Below are positions 1 to 11,444 of a DNA stretch of 64,000 nucleotides, one piece after another. Within the stretch, counting starts at the first letter, position 1. Every line of letters starts with the position of its first letter. The position numbers and the translations under genes are program-made. The notes under the pieces were generated by a model. That model was not told where the DNA came from. It did not search any database and was given only the letters and a program-made list of their open reading frames with translations. This DNA comes from Erythroxylum novogranatense (taxonomy: Eukaryota; Streptophyta; Magnoliopsida; Malpighiales; Erythroxylaceae): the NCBI GenBank assembly GCA_029891385.1, contig CM057227.1, positions 62,869,567 through 62,933,566 on the forward strand, read 5' to 3'.

Positions 1-1456
1 CTTCAATTGCAAAGTATTTTTCCAACTAAACTGTTTAATTCATTCATTGGACTCAAGGAATTTTGTGTGTGTTGTGTGTGTATAATCAAGGATTACCAAC
101 TTATTGATTTTATGCTTCTTAACTACTAAGTAAACAAATCTTCGCAAACAATTATAAGATTCATAACTACTAATCCACTTATGTCACGTACCAGCATTAC
201 GATAGTCGGTTTAACGATCTTACCTTGAAAATCTCAACAATTAATATCATTAGTTTAACACAAAGTTTGAATTCTCTCAGGGTAGGTTTGATAACTATTA
301 TCAATAACCTAGCTATAAATCAATTAATTTGGCAACTAATAACATCAATTAATCAAATAACGTTTAAAAATCCCTTATAAATCCTAATTCTAGATTTTAA
401 GATTTACGAGTTCAATTCAGCCATTAAAGGACCAAATTTCAAAAACATGTTTACAACACACGAACACAAGAATCGATTAAGATTAAATCCTCATGAATTA
501 AGATCGATTCAAAGGGTACTACCCTTTACAATTGAATTAAAAGCTTATCCACACATACCTTATAAAGTTCGATTACAACATAATTGGTCCAAGGAACTTG
601 TGTCTAATAGAAAAAGTAGAAGAAGGATTTCGGCCAAGAATTATAGAGAACAATAAAGATGAGGCCGAACCCAGACTTAGAGACAAAAGTCAAATTTATA
701 CTAATTACAATAATGAGGTGGCTTACCTAATTAAGATAAACATGGAAACAAATTCATGCCTAAACAGGAATTGGTAGAGGTGGCAAAAACTCTTCAACAT
801 GGGCCTAACCAACCATCCCAAATGGCATGGCTTGATGAGGTAGACTTCTATTCATCTTTAAGTATCCAATGGAGTCGTGCCATGCCATCCACGTTCTTTG
901 AAAATCGACTCAAGTCCTACTAACTTTGAACTGCATTCCTAGCAATATACTAAGGTCAATTTTGACTATGCATAATAACCAAACAGTGATGATTCAGGAG
1001 ATTAAATTTAATCAACAGATTTATCTTTGAGTTAGCTTTAATTTGAGACTTGAATTACTAAATTCCACCATATGGTCAAAACTTATGATTGAAACATCGT
1101 CAAAAGGTCAATCTGGTGACTAAGATCCTAATGCAGCCTTTGGGGATTTTTTTCTCCTGAGTTCCAGCTTAGAAAAATATGCAATTAGTCCCACAAGTCC
1201 GTTAATGAGTCAAGAATTTAAGTATGAAATTTCAAAATTTTGGGCTAAACCAATCTTGAGATAAAATTTCCATAATGACTAAAGGTCAAGTTTGCTAAAA
1301 ACCTAAAAATAATGCAATTCAAGTTTATTTGTTTTATTTATGCATTTTACGTCAACAAAACTTGAATAATGCTAAAAATGATAAATAAGCTATAGATGAA
1401 TGTAAAATGAATGTAATTGACTCTAAATTAAGTCCTAAAGATATAAGAAAATAAGA
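1..1456. other. AT-rich non-coding DNA, no gene recognised
   Basis: No coding region is supported here. The short open frame at 447-656 resembles nothing I know. The stretch precedes the degenerate gag of the Athila-like element. It may be that element's leader or an older flanking repeat, but I see neither an intact 5' LTR nor a primer-binding site. Confidence 0.5.
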
Positions 1457-1499
1457 GTGTATCAATCATCATGTAAGCTTCTAGGAAATTATGTGACAC

Positions 1500-2620
1500 T
1501 ATCAAGACTGAAAAGGCCATGCAAGATGACATTAGGCTCACTTTGTTCCCATTTTCTCTTTGGGAAAAAGCAAAGAATTGGATTCATTCAATTTATGTTG
1601 ATAGAATGTGAACTTGGCAAGAGGTGGTACAATAGTTCTTGATTAAAATTTTCCAACCTAGTAAAGCTTAAGAGCTGAGATTCATACGTTTAGACAGCAT
1701 GACTTAAAATCATTGCATGAAGCTTGGGAGAGGTATAAAGATCTTTTGAGAAAGTTTCCATGTCACAGATATCAAAAGTGGATACAAGTGGAAATGTTCT
1801 ACAATGGGTTGAATGGCCAGACTCGAACCATTATAGATGCAGCAGTAGGTGGTACTTTAATGAGAAAAACATCCCAAGAAGCATGTGCATTGCTGGCCCT
1901 CCTAGAGAACTAATGAAAAGAGAGGAATTTTAAAAGTGGACCAAGTGACTCAGTTATCTGTTCAATTGGCAGCCCTAACAATCAATTTTTAAAATTCATG
2001 TCAAAGGAAAGACATAATGAGCAGGTGGCAGCTACTAATCAATCATTCTACACCAATGATGAGGGGGTAGAACAAACCCAGTTTGTTAACCAGAGGAACT
2101 TGGGGTTTAAGTCACAACTAATGGGAAATAAATATGGTTAAGGATACAACTTTAAGGAGCAATATAACTATAGTATTCAAAGGAATATGCCCCACACACT
2201 TGGATATGCACCACCATCGGTAGAATGGAGACCCTTTTTGGAAGGAATGATTGGCACTTTTGTAACTAAGATAAGGAACCATTTCCACAAGAACGAGAAG
2301 GAGATGGATGAGCTAAAGATGCAAGTAACCAGTATTGGGACTTCAGTGAAGGGTTTGAAAGTTCAAATGGGACAATTTGCAAATGTTGTTGGGAATTTGA
2401 CTCAGACGACATTTCCAAGTAATACTGAAACTAACCCAAAAGAGTCGTGCAAGGCCATCACTCTTCGAAGTGGAAAAAATTGAAAGAGGTGAAATCTAAA
2501 GAAAAGAGCTCCACTCAATCCAATGATAGCAAAGGAAAGAATACTTGTGAAGAAGCAAGTGCACCTAAACAAGTTGAGAAGGAAGTTAACTCAAAGAAGA
2601 AACTAGAAGGGGAACTGTAA
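1500..2620 (+). pseudogene. Retrotransposon gag remnant (Athila-like)
   Basis: Three frames together read as a Retrotrans_gag domain. About 1525-1680 gives a stretch like 'LFPFSLWEKAKNWIHS'. Positions 1713-1913 give 'HEAWERYKDLLRKFPCHRYQ' followed by 'MFYNGLNGQTRTIIDAAVGG'. Positions 2187-2483 encode a spacer with a heptad-like helix and end in 'CKAITLRSGKN', the usual link to protease in this group. In life it would form the virus-like particle that packages the element RNA. Several frameshifts and stops interrupt it. Confidence is high for family and low for exact borders. Confidence 0.75.
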
Positions 2621-2639
2621 ATAAAAATCATCCCTAAGC

Positions 2640-2893
2640 TACCATATCCTCAAGGTATTGTAGAAGATGTTCTTGATTGAGTAGACAAATTCATTCTCCA
2701 TGCAAACTTTGTGATGCTCGATGTGAAAGAAGATAAGGAGATCCTGATCATACTTGGGTAACCATTATTGGCTATCGAAGGCACAGTGATTGATGTGCAA
2801 CAAGGGAAACTAACCTTACATGTAAATGACAAGAAGATGAGGTTCAACATATACAGATCGCTCAAGCAACAAGTGATACACCGATTTGCAATT
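2640..2893 (+). pseudogene. Aspartic protease C-terminal remnant, catalytic part missing
   Basis: The + strand translation includes 'VDKFILHANFVMLDVKEDKE', then 'ILG*PLLAIEGTVIDVQQGK' and 'LTLHVNDKKMRF'. This matches the C-terminal half of Athila-group proteases. The preceding 'LPYPQGIVEDVL' runs almost directly on from gag spacer sequence, and the catalytic D-[LT]-G-A motif normally about 40 residues upstream is absent. I infer an internal deletion near 2640. A stop after 'IILG' is also present. Confidence 0.65.
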
Positions 2894-3129
2894 GAGTGGA
2901 TGTCATATCCTTTTGTGTGGTAACATCTTTTTCTTCCCTTATATCTAAAGGCTCATTATTGATATGTTTGGAAGGTATGTTTAGAAAAGATGATATGGAT
3001 GATGAGGATACTTGTTTTATGATGGCATTGGATTCTTTTGAATTCTTGCAAAAATTTTATCAAGCTGAGCCTTTGTTTTTTGTGACTAATGCTAATGTTG
3101 TTGGTGATGTGAAAGATGTTCACCTATCG

Positions 3130-4446
3130 ATTGATTTGAAACCTTTGCCTAAAAATTTGAAATTTGCACTCTTGGGTACTAATCAAACTTTTCCTGTCAT
3201 TATTTAGAAGAAAAACTACTTAGGGTGTTAAGGGAGTTAAAAAATGCATTGGGTTGGTCAATTTCAGACATTAAGAGAATTAGTCCTTATATTGTAATGC
3301 ATAAAATTCTTATGGAGGAGTCATTCACCCCTAACATTGAACCCCAAAGAAGAATGAACCCAACAATGAAGGAAGTGGTTAGGAATGAAATTCAGAAGTG
3401 GCTTAATGCTGGAATCATTTACCCAATTTTTGATAGTTCATGAGTTAGCCCTACTCAGGTTGTTCTTAAAAGAGGTAGATTTACTATATTTAGAGATGAT
3501 AATTGTGAGGCTATTTCTACTAGGATAATCACTAGATGGAAGGTTTGCATGGATTATAGGAAGTTGAATAAAGCCACTAGGAAGGACCATTTTCCTTTGC
3601 CATTCATAGATCAGATGTTAGATAGACTTGTTGGACATGCATTTTACTATTTTTTAGATGGGTAATGGGGATATAACCAAATAGCCATAATACCTGAAGA
3701 TCAAGAAAATACCACATTTACTTGTCCTTTTGACACATTTGCATTTAGGTGCATATTTTTTAGTCTTTACAATGCTCCTAGTATATTAGATGTTGGACAA
3801 ACTTGTTGGACATGCATTTTACTATTTTTTAGATGGATACTCGGGATAAAACCAAATAGCCATAGCACTTGAAGATCAAGAAAAGACCATATTCACTTGT
3901 CCTTTTGACACATTTGCATTTAGGCGCATGTCTTTTAGTCTTTGCAATGCTCTTACTATATATTAACGTGGCATGATGGTTATCTTTTTTAATATGGTTA
4001 AGAATTTCATGGAAGTCTTTATGGATGATTTTTCTATTTATGGTGATTCATTTGATAAGTGCTTATATAATATGTTTCTAGTGTTAAAAAGATGTCAGGA
4101 TACCAACTTGGTGCTCAATTGGGAGAAATGTCATTTTATATTGAGGGAAGAAATTGTGTTGGGTGATAAAGTATCTGCCCATAGCATTGAAGTGGACCGA
4201 GCTAAAACAACAACTATTAAAAAGATTCTAACACCTACAAATGTAAAGGGTATCTGTAGTTTCCTTGGACATGCAGAGTTTTACCAGAGATTCATCAAAG
4301 ACTTTTTTAAGATCGCTAAACCCCTTTACAATCTCTTGGAGAAGGATGTGAAATTTGAATTCAATAACAAATTCTTGAAGGCTTTTGAGTTGATCAAGAA
4401 GCAGTTGATTTCAGCTCCTATGATGATCATACCTAATTGGCAATAA
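3130..4446 (+). pseudogene. Ty3/gypsy reverse transcriptase, broken
   Basis: A linker ('DLKPLPKNLKFALLGTNQTF') leads into RT wording 'LRELKNALGWSISDIKRISP', 'KWLNAGIIYPI', 'KVCMDYRKLNKATRKDHFPL' and, at about 4010-4045, the catalytic box 'VFMDDFSIYG' (F-M-D-D). The thumb and connection follow, with 'NVKGICSFLGHAEFYQRFIK'. The enzyme would copy element RNA to DNA. Stops occur at about 3441, 3663 and 3855, and a 175-bp stretch of the palm is present twice (3615-3789 and 3790-3964), so this copy cannot make an active enzyme. The 3973-4446 segment is the longest intact part, 157 residues. Confidence 0.85.
3615..3964 (+). repeat. 175-bp tandem duplication inside the RT domain
   Basis: The stretch beginning 'GTTGGACATGCATTTTACTA' near 3629 recurs 175 bases later near 3804. 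The two copies run in parallel to 'aatgctc' at 3771 and 3946. They differ by scattered substitutions and small indels: the first copy has a stop after the 'FLDG' box, and the second reads DGYSG before a stop. This is a direct duplication of the palm segment around the FLDGYSGYNQI region. Confidence 0.85.
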
Positions 4447-4890
4447 CTGTTTGAAATTATGTGTGATACAAGTGACTTCGCAGTGGGAGCAGTTTTAGGC
4501 CAAAAGTGAAAGAAAGTGCTCAGGGTTACATACTACTCTAGCCGGACTTTAGATGATGCCCAACAAAATTACACTACTATAGAAAAGGAAATGTTAGCAG
4601 TTGTGTTTGCTTTGGACAAGTTTCGATCATATAACATTGAGCCCAAGGTTGTGGTTTTCACAGATCACGTGGCAATTTGATATTTGCTTGCAAAGAAAGA
4701 TGCCAAGCCCCGACTCATTGAATGGGTGTTGCTTTTGTAAGAGTTTGATGTGAAGATTAAAGACAAAAAGGGGGACAAAAAATGCAGTTACTAACCATCT
4801 ATCTCGATTAGAGCTTGAGGAATCAAAGCCACCAATACCTATCCAAGAGACTTTTGAGGATGAGCAATTATTCAGAGTCAATGAAAAGCT
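4447..4890 (+). pseudogene. Ty3/gypsy RNase H remnant
   Basis: Translation gives 'LFEIMCDTSDFAVGAVLGQ', then 'TYYSSRTLDDAQQNYTTIEK', 'EMLAVVFALDKFRSYN' and 'VVVFTDHVA'. This is the RNase H fold with its first catalytic D (CDTSDFA), the E in TTIEKEML and the D in VFTDH. Stops after 'GQK' and after 'DHVAI' and a later frameshift break it. It directly follows the RT and belongs to the same polyprotein. Confidence 0.8.
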
Positions 4891-5046
4891 TCCATAGTTT
4901 GTCGATGTGATGAATTATTTAGTTATAGGTTTGATTTCTCCATATTTAAATCCTTTTGAAAAGAAAAAGTTCCTATTTGATGTGAAAAGTTATCTATGGG
5001 ATGAACCTTTACTGTTCAAGAGAGGCTCCAATCAAGTGATTCGAAG

Positions 5047-6153
5047 ATGTACCCAGAAGATGAAGTCCAAACAATTTTGGAGCATTGTCATTCATCACCA
5101 TATGGAGGTCACTTTGGCCCAATAAGAATAGTAACAAAAGTTCTCCAATCTGGTTTTTATTGGCCTACGCTTCATAAGGACAATTATGTTTTCACTAAGA
5201 CGTGTGATCGATGTCAACAAACAGGTAATATCTCATGACGACATTAGCTTCCTTTAACCAACATTTTTAGGTAAAACTCTTTGATTTGTAAGGTATCGAT
5301 TTCATGGGACCATCCTTTAAATCTTGTGGACAATCCTATATCTTTTTTGGCAGTGAACTACATATCAAAATGGGTTGAAGCCATAGCTTCACTAACAAAT
5401 GATGCTAAGGTTGTTCTCAAATTTCTCAAGAAAAAACATTTTCACAATATTCAGCACTCTAAAGACCATTATTAGTGATGAAGGTACCCACTTTTGCAAT
5501 AAGCTTCTGGGTAATCTTTTATCCAAATATGGAGTTTGTCACAAGGTTGCTTTACCTTACTAGCCACAGTCAAATGGCCAAGCTGAAATATGAAATCAAG
5601 AGATTAAGGACATTCTTGAAAAGACGGTGAACCCTAACTAGAAAGATTAGGCTCTCAAATTTGATGATGCCCTTTGGGCATACGACCTTCAGGACTCCAA
5701 TTGGCATGTCTCCATATCGTTTGGTTTTTGGAAAAGCTTGTCATCTTCTGATGGAGTTGGAACACAAGGCTTATTAGGCAATTTGGAAGCTAAATCTTGA
5801 TTGGCAAAAATTAGTTAAAAATTGGTCTCTTCAATTAAGTGAATTAAAAGAATTTCAAAATTAAGCATATGAGAACTTTAAAATAAACTAAGAAATGGCA
5901 TGACCAACACATTATGAGGAAAGAATTTACCCTAGGAGAAAGTTTTGTTTTTCAACTCGATATTGAAGTTTTTTTAGGAAAATTGCACTCTAGATGGTCG
6001 GGGCCCTTTGTTATGAAAAATGTTACCTCCTATGGAGTAATTGAAGTTGAGGAAAGTGATGAAAGAACTTTCAAAGTGAATAGGCAAAGATTGAAGCATT
6101 ATTATGGTCAAGAGTTAAGAAACATTGCAAACATTTCACTGAAGGACTCGTGA
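5047..6153 (+). pseudogene. Ty3/gypsy integrase, broken
   Basis: Positions 5047-5238 carry the HHCC zinc-binding module: H and H in 'LEHCHSSPYGGHFG', then C-x2-C in 'KTCDRCQQ'. The catalytic core is scattered over frames, with 'GIDFMGPSF' (first D) near 5292, 'TIISDEGTHFCN' (second D) near 5468 and 'NGQAEI*NQEIK' (E region) near 5574. A segment like '[15 protein letters not shown]' sits near 5733-5777. The C-terminal part at 5914-6153 reads 'SRWSGPFVMKNVTSYGVIE' and 'FKVNRQRLKHYYG', the typical Athila-group integrase end without a chromodomain. Numerous stops make it non-functional. Confidence 0.8.
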
Positions 6154-7684
6154 TCAAATGACTATGTCGAGCTATTGACATTAAACATAACACATATTAG
6201 GAGGCAACCTAATCTTATCTTTTCATTTTAGTTCTTTGTTGTTTCAATTTCTTTTGATTGCTTTCAATTGAGTACCTTATTTGTTTGTTATCTGTTTTTT
6301 TTAGGAATGTAAGATTGGAGTTTTGAATTTTGATTTCAAGTCGCTAAGCCCTCTTTGATTTAGGGAGTCCTTATGTTCTCATTTCCTGTTTTTAGGACAT
6401 TGGGGACAATGTCCCATTTAAGTGTAGGGGTGGGACCAATTTTAAAATTTTCGTAATCTTACACTTGAGCTATGATGAAGGTTGAACCATGTCATTTTGT
6501 CATAGTAGTTAGACTGAGGATTAAGTTGCGTGCTTGAATTTGAATTAGGCAGCTTGAGTGGAAGGTGAATCATATGGATTGATTGAAGTAGTTAGTTGCA
6601 TAAACTCAGTCAATAATTTGATAATTGAGTGATCAGGTAATATATAAAATTTTGATGGATTTTCACAATAGCACAAGTAAGGTTTTGAGCCTATATGATT
6701 TCATTTTATATTCTTTTCATTTTTTTTTTGTGTGATGCTCCCATAGGAAGACTACCTCTAGAACTCACATTGAACCGGTTTGAAACTACGAGATGCATGC
6801 TTTATGGAAATGATTAAGGGATTCTTTGTTTTAAACCCATTAGCTTAAATGACCTACCCTATACATTACCCCTTACAACCCCTTTTGAACCTTTACTCTT
6901 TTTGATTGCAAAATAAACAATTAAAAGCCTAAAACTCCATTAGCCTTGCCCAATCATAAGTATAATGAAGTGCTAAGTGATCATTTGGTCTATAGTTTGG
7001 GACTTTTGAGTTTACTTGTTATTCTGAAATGTTTATAAAGGTGTTTATACTCATGTTTTATTGATTCATGCTACCTTTTGTTTTCTTTTATTTTCAGACA
7101 AAAAAAAGTACAAAAAAAAGAAAGACAAAGAAAAAGAAGCAAACATAGTGTCATTAGTTAGTGATGAGTAGTAGTAGTCCCATGTATTCATTTGTGTATC
7201 TCAGACTTTGTATTTAGTTGTCCCTTTTACTTAATACTTTCTTAATGCTTGTAAATTAACCCGTTACCTTTTTATCCTACCTTAACCCAAACTTGATTAC
7301 AACCCTAAATAAAAGTCTTTTTGATCCATGTTGGTGTGTACTTTATGTGGTAGAGAATTGGTGAATATGCAAGCCTATGGTAATGTAAACTTTTAGAGGG
7401 AGTCTTGAGTGAAACATTGACCCTAAACACTTTAGTGAATTAAGCAAAAACGTGAGAAAAATCTATCTAAATTTTATATGTGCCTTTGATCAATGGTGTC
7501 TGCTTTTGACCTTGTTTATGTGCATTGATGAAAAAATTATGATATGTGTAGTAGCTCAAAGCTTGAGTTTTTGAAGTTTGAATGAAAGCACACACTCGAT
7601 TTTCTTTTAAAATGAATTGATGAAATTTTTCTTAGTGTGTTTAAATTGCTTGGGGACATACAATAGTTCAAGTATGGGGGTATT
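6154..7684 (+). other. Non-coding 3' tail with two polypurine-like tracts
   Basis: No open frame is convincing. Near 6200 is 'GGAGGCAACCTAATC', and near 6400-6436 'ACATTGGGGACAATGTCCC' is followed by an 'AAGTGTAGGGGTGGGA' tract. Both are conserved landmarks after integrase in Athila-group elements. A second G-rich tract, 'AAGTATGGGGGTATT' at about 7670-7684, lies directly before the LTR-like sequence and is the better candidate for the primer of plus-strand DNA synthesis. The space where some Athila elements have an env-like frame holds only stop-filled sequence here. Confidence 0.6.
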
Positions 7685-8770
7685 TGATAGAGATATTGAT
7701 AGGCTTTTATTTGATACATCAATGTAGGAGAATTGTGTAGTGCTTTAGGGTAGATATTTGCTAAATTACTATTTTTATATTATATTTAGATGTTAGGAGT
7801 TGTTTTGGATAAAAGAGGTCAAAAGTGACTAAATTAGAGAAGGTACCAACATCAGTCGAAAGAAAATACAAGAAAAGAAAAGAGTACAAGAACACAAGAC
7901 TATTGGACAAAACGCAGAGTAGAACAAAGGTAAACGCAGCAAAGGGTTCAGCATGTAAAAAAAGCAGGAAAAGAAAGGTAACACAACCAACAGAAGGAGG
8001 GGATGCAGCAGATGAACAAGTCAGCCTCCATCCATTATAAGGCACGCAACCTCCACTCACTACTGCAACTCCTACGTAAGCACACATCCTCCTTTCACCA
8101 ACATAGCCTCCATTCACTTCCACTCACGCAAACGAAACAACCTCCACTAATGCAGCCCCCAACTAACGCATCCTTCACTCACAAAGCTGCAATCTTCATT
8201 CATTGCAACAGATGTATCCTCCATTACCAAACACGTAGCCTCCTCTAGCACTCAGCCTCACCCACACCAACAGAAGCACAACTTTTAACAACACACACTC
8301 CACTCCACTGAAGGGACAAAGCAGCCTCCGTTTGAACCAAGAGACGCAACCACCAGATGCAGCCACTAGACGCATCAATGCATAAGGGAGAGCAAGCTGT
8401 TTTGCATCATTTTGGAGCTGTGCCATTCATTTTTTTTATTTTTTATGAGTTTATCAAGGTTATATGTTTTTAGATTGCTTAGCATGATGAATTGTGGCTA
8501 GAACCTTAATTTCTCTTAGGAAATTGATATTTTGGTGATGCTTTAACATTGAGCACTATTGGAATTCATAACTGAATATTCATATATTTGTTGATTTTCC
8601 TTGGGCTTATTTATTCTTACTTTGGATCATTGGAAGTTTACTTAGCATAAATTCACCTTTAGAAAAAGGTGGTTTTGCTAGAAAATTGAAGGAATTTCAG
8701 CTAGGATTTTCTTGTGAGTTGGGAGACCCAAGAAACTTAGGAAGTGAAAATAGAAGTTTTAGGTTTGGAA

Positions 8771-9073
8771 CTTACTGTCCGTATGGTTCTTTGTCTTGAT
8801 GAGTTAAAGACGAACTAGGCGAGCAAAATGAACAAAACCGGAGACGATGGGATGTTTGGTTGTAGTTGACAAAATAGAAAAAAAACTGTATCCGTCTCTA
8901 TACTGATAGTGTTTGGTTGCAATGGACAGAGTGAAAAAATTATGTCAATGAAAAAAATGCCCCTGGTACTTAAGATGATTAACAATGTGTTATGAATTGA
9001 TAAATTTATTCCATATGAGAAGATTTAGTTAAAAAGTGAATAAATAATAACAATAACAATTTCAAATTAAGAT

Positions 9074-9136
<63 letters not shown>

Positions 9137-9161
9137 TTTATTACGATAATAAAAATAAAAA

Positions 9162-9211
<50 letters not shown>

Positions 9212-9308
9212 GAACAAGAACTACAAAATTAATTTGAATTAATAAATATGGCAACATGTATAATCATAATTATACATATTAATAATAATTACAAATTATA
9301 TGATAATG

Positions 9309-9398
<90 letters not shown>

Positions 9399-9406
9399 TT
9401 TATTAC

Positions 9407-9481
<75 letters not shown>

Positions 9482-9612
9482 GAATAAGAACAAGAACAAC
9501 AAAATTAATTTGAATTAATAAATAAGGCAACATGTATAATCATAATTATATATATTAATAATAACTAAAAATTATATGATAATGATAATAATAATAATAA
9601 TAATAATAACAT

Positions 9613-9688
<76 letters not shown>

Positions 9689-9785
9689 GAACAAGAACAA
9701 CAAAATTAATTTGAATTAATAAATAAGGCAACATGTATAATCATAATTATACATATTTATAATAATTACAAATTATATGATAATG

Positions 9786-9837
<52 letters not shown>

Positions 9838-10044
9838 GAACAAGAACAAAAAATTAATTTGAATTAATAAATAATAATAATAATAATAATAATCATAAAT
9901 TTGAATAATCATAAATACAAATTATATAATAATAATAATAATAATAATAAATTTGAATAATCATAAATACAAATTATATAATAATAATTAAATAATAATA
10001 ATAATAAATAATAATAATAAATTTGAATAATCATAGATACAAAT

Positions 10045-10101
<57 letters not shown>

Positions 10102-10123
10102 TTGAATAATCATAAATACAAAT

Positions 10124-10171
<48 letters not shown>

Positions 10172-10263
10172 TTGAATAATCATAAATACAAATTATATAA
10201 TAATAATAAAATAATAATAATAAATAATAATAATAATAAATTTGAATAATCATAGATACAAAT

Positions 10264-10308
<45 letters not shown>

Positions 10309-10330
10309 TTGAATAATCATAAATACAAAT

Positions 10331-10369
<39 letters not shown>

Positions 10370-10616
10370 TTAAAATTAAAATTTGAATAAATTGTAATAA
10401 TAAATTTGAATAATAATAAATACAAATTATATAATAATAATAATAATAGTAAACAAAATTTTGAATAAATATAAATACAAATTATATTATAATAGTAATA
10501 ATAATAACAATAATAATAATAATAATAATAATAATATTGAATAAATTGTAATAATAAATTTGAATAATCATAAATACAAATTATATAACAATAAAAATAA
10601 CAATAACAATAATAAC

Positions 10617-10653
<37 letters not shown>

Positions 10654-10945
10654 TTGAATAATCATAAATACAAATTATATAATAATAATAATAATAATAA
10701 TAGCTAAACATTAATAAACATAATAGTAAACATAATAACTAATATTATATAATAATAACATAGGCGACGGGAGACAGGGACATCCCTATCCTCCTTTTTT
10801 GGAGTGGACAGAAATTTATGTCCCTATCTTCCAAAAACAGGGGACAGAGATGCGAAAACAAGAAGCATACACCCACAGAGACAGAGATTTTTTTGTCTTG
10901 TTCACTGTTCCCATGCCCGGAGACACTATCCATACGCTAAGAAAC
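8771..10945. mobile_element. Possible non-autonomous DNA element carrying the AAT array
   Basis: Both sides of the AAT array carry G/C-rich sequence unlike the LTR. On the left are 'GTTTGGTTGCAATGGACAGA' near 8910 and 'CCGTATGGTTCTTTGTCTTG' near 8778; on the right are 'GGGGACAGAGATGCG' near 10843 and 'GTCTTGTTCACTGTTCCC' near 10895. Partial inverted similarity between the flanks suggests the ends of a MITE-like insertion, but I could not fix terminal repeats or a target-site duplication. Confidence 0.3.
9062..10760 (+). repeat. (AAT)n microsatellite with higher-order repeats
   Basis: About 1.7 kb of AAT/ATT runs alternate with recurring spacers. To about 9850 the spacer holds 'AACAAGAACAACAAAATTAA' and 'GGCAACATGTATAATCATAA', seen about four times. 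From about 9885 a shorter spacer 'AATTTGAATAATCATAAATA' plus 'CAAATTATATAATAAT' repeats about nine times. Open frames here encode only runs of I, N or Y and are not genes. Confidence 0.95.
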
Positions 10946-11444
10946 TCTAGGAAGAACTTAAGTAAGGGATTACTAAGTGACGTCTAGAGTAGATAGATTA
11001 GTTTACCTTTGAGAGAAGGGGATTAATTACTCTTAAAATTCAAATACAAGGTTATGATTTATTATTTATAGAGGATAGCAAATTCAATATTAAGGTTGGC
11101 AAAATATCATTCCCTAAAAGAAAATCATTTCTCATTAAAGTTAATACTTTTAATTAGTCAATTGCTGCACTCTTTTTTTAATTAGTTATTACATAGATTT
11201 GTCATATTCATAGTTATTTTGCTTGCATTGAATTGGGTAGTTGCTTAGAAATTCCTTTGAGTTTTTAATAATTCTTTACATTGCTTTTAATTTTTCAAAA
11301 TTTCACCCGACCCAATTTCAAACACTGTTAGTTAGCATATATTTGAACTTTCTCATAATCCCTGTAGACACGACTCGGTTCTTACCGATTTATTACTTGC
11401 TTTGACAAGCATGCACTTGCGGTTTATAAATAGACGTGTGAACA

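Larger units (their letters stand above)
1457..11444 (+). mobile_element. Degenerate Athila-like Ty3/gypsy retrotransposon, 5' truncated
   Basis: Gag, protease remnant, reverse transcriptase, RNase H and integrase occur in Ty3/gypsy order on the + strand. They are followed by a long non-coding tail, two G-rich polypurine-like tracts (about 6419-6434 and 7670-7684) and a long 3' LTR. Wording such as TLRSGK at the gag end, GWSISDIKRISP at the RT start, [15 protein letters not shown] in integrase and RWSGPFVMKNV near its end is characteristic of the Athila group. Many stops and frameshifts, a protease deletion and an RT duplication make it inactive. No 5' LTR is recognisable, so the left edge is approximate. 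Confidence 0.8.
7685..11444 (+). repeat. Probable 3' LTR of the Athila-like element, enlarged by an AAT-rich array
   Basis: It starts TGATAGAGATATTGATAGG right after the polypurine tract. The distal end at 11340-11444 has the typical closing sequence of this group: 'CCTGTAGACACGACTCGG', 'CTTACCGATTTATTACTTG' and 'GCACTTGCGGTTTATAAA'. The LTR-like sequence is continuous on both sides of a foreign block at about 8770-10945 rich in AAT repeats. Without a second LTR for comparison the ends are approximate. Confidence 0.55.

Noticed and set aside
7761..8426. Overlapping frames of 70-120 codons on both strands
   Set aside because: They lie in LTR sequence, overlap each other on opposite strands and show no known domain.
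9279..10665. Open frames encoding long I, N or Y runs
   Set aside because: They are translations of AAT/ATT microsatellite in each frame, with no protein-like composition.
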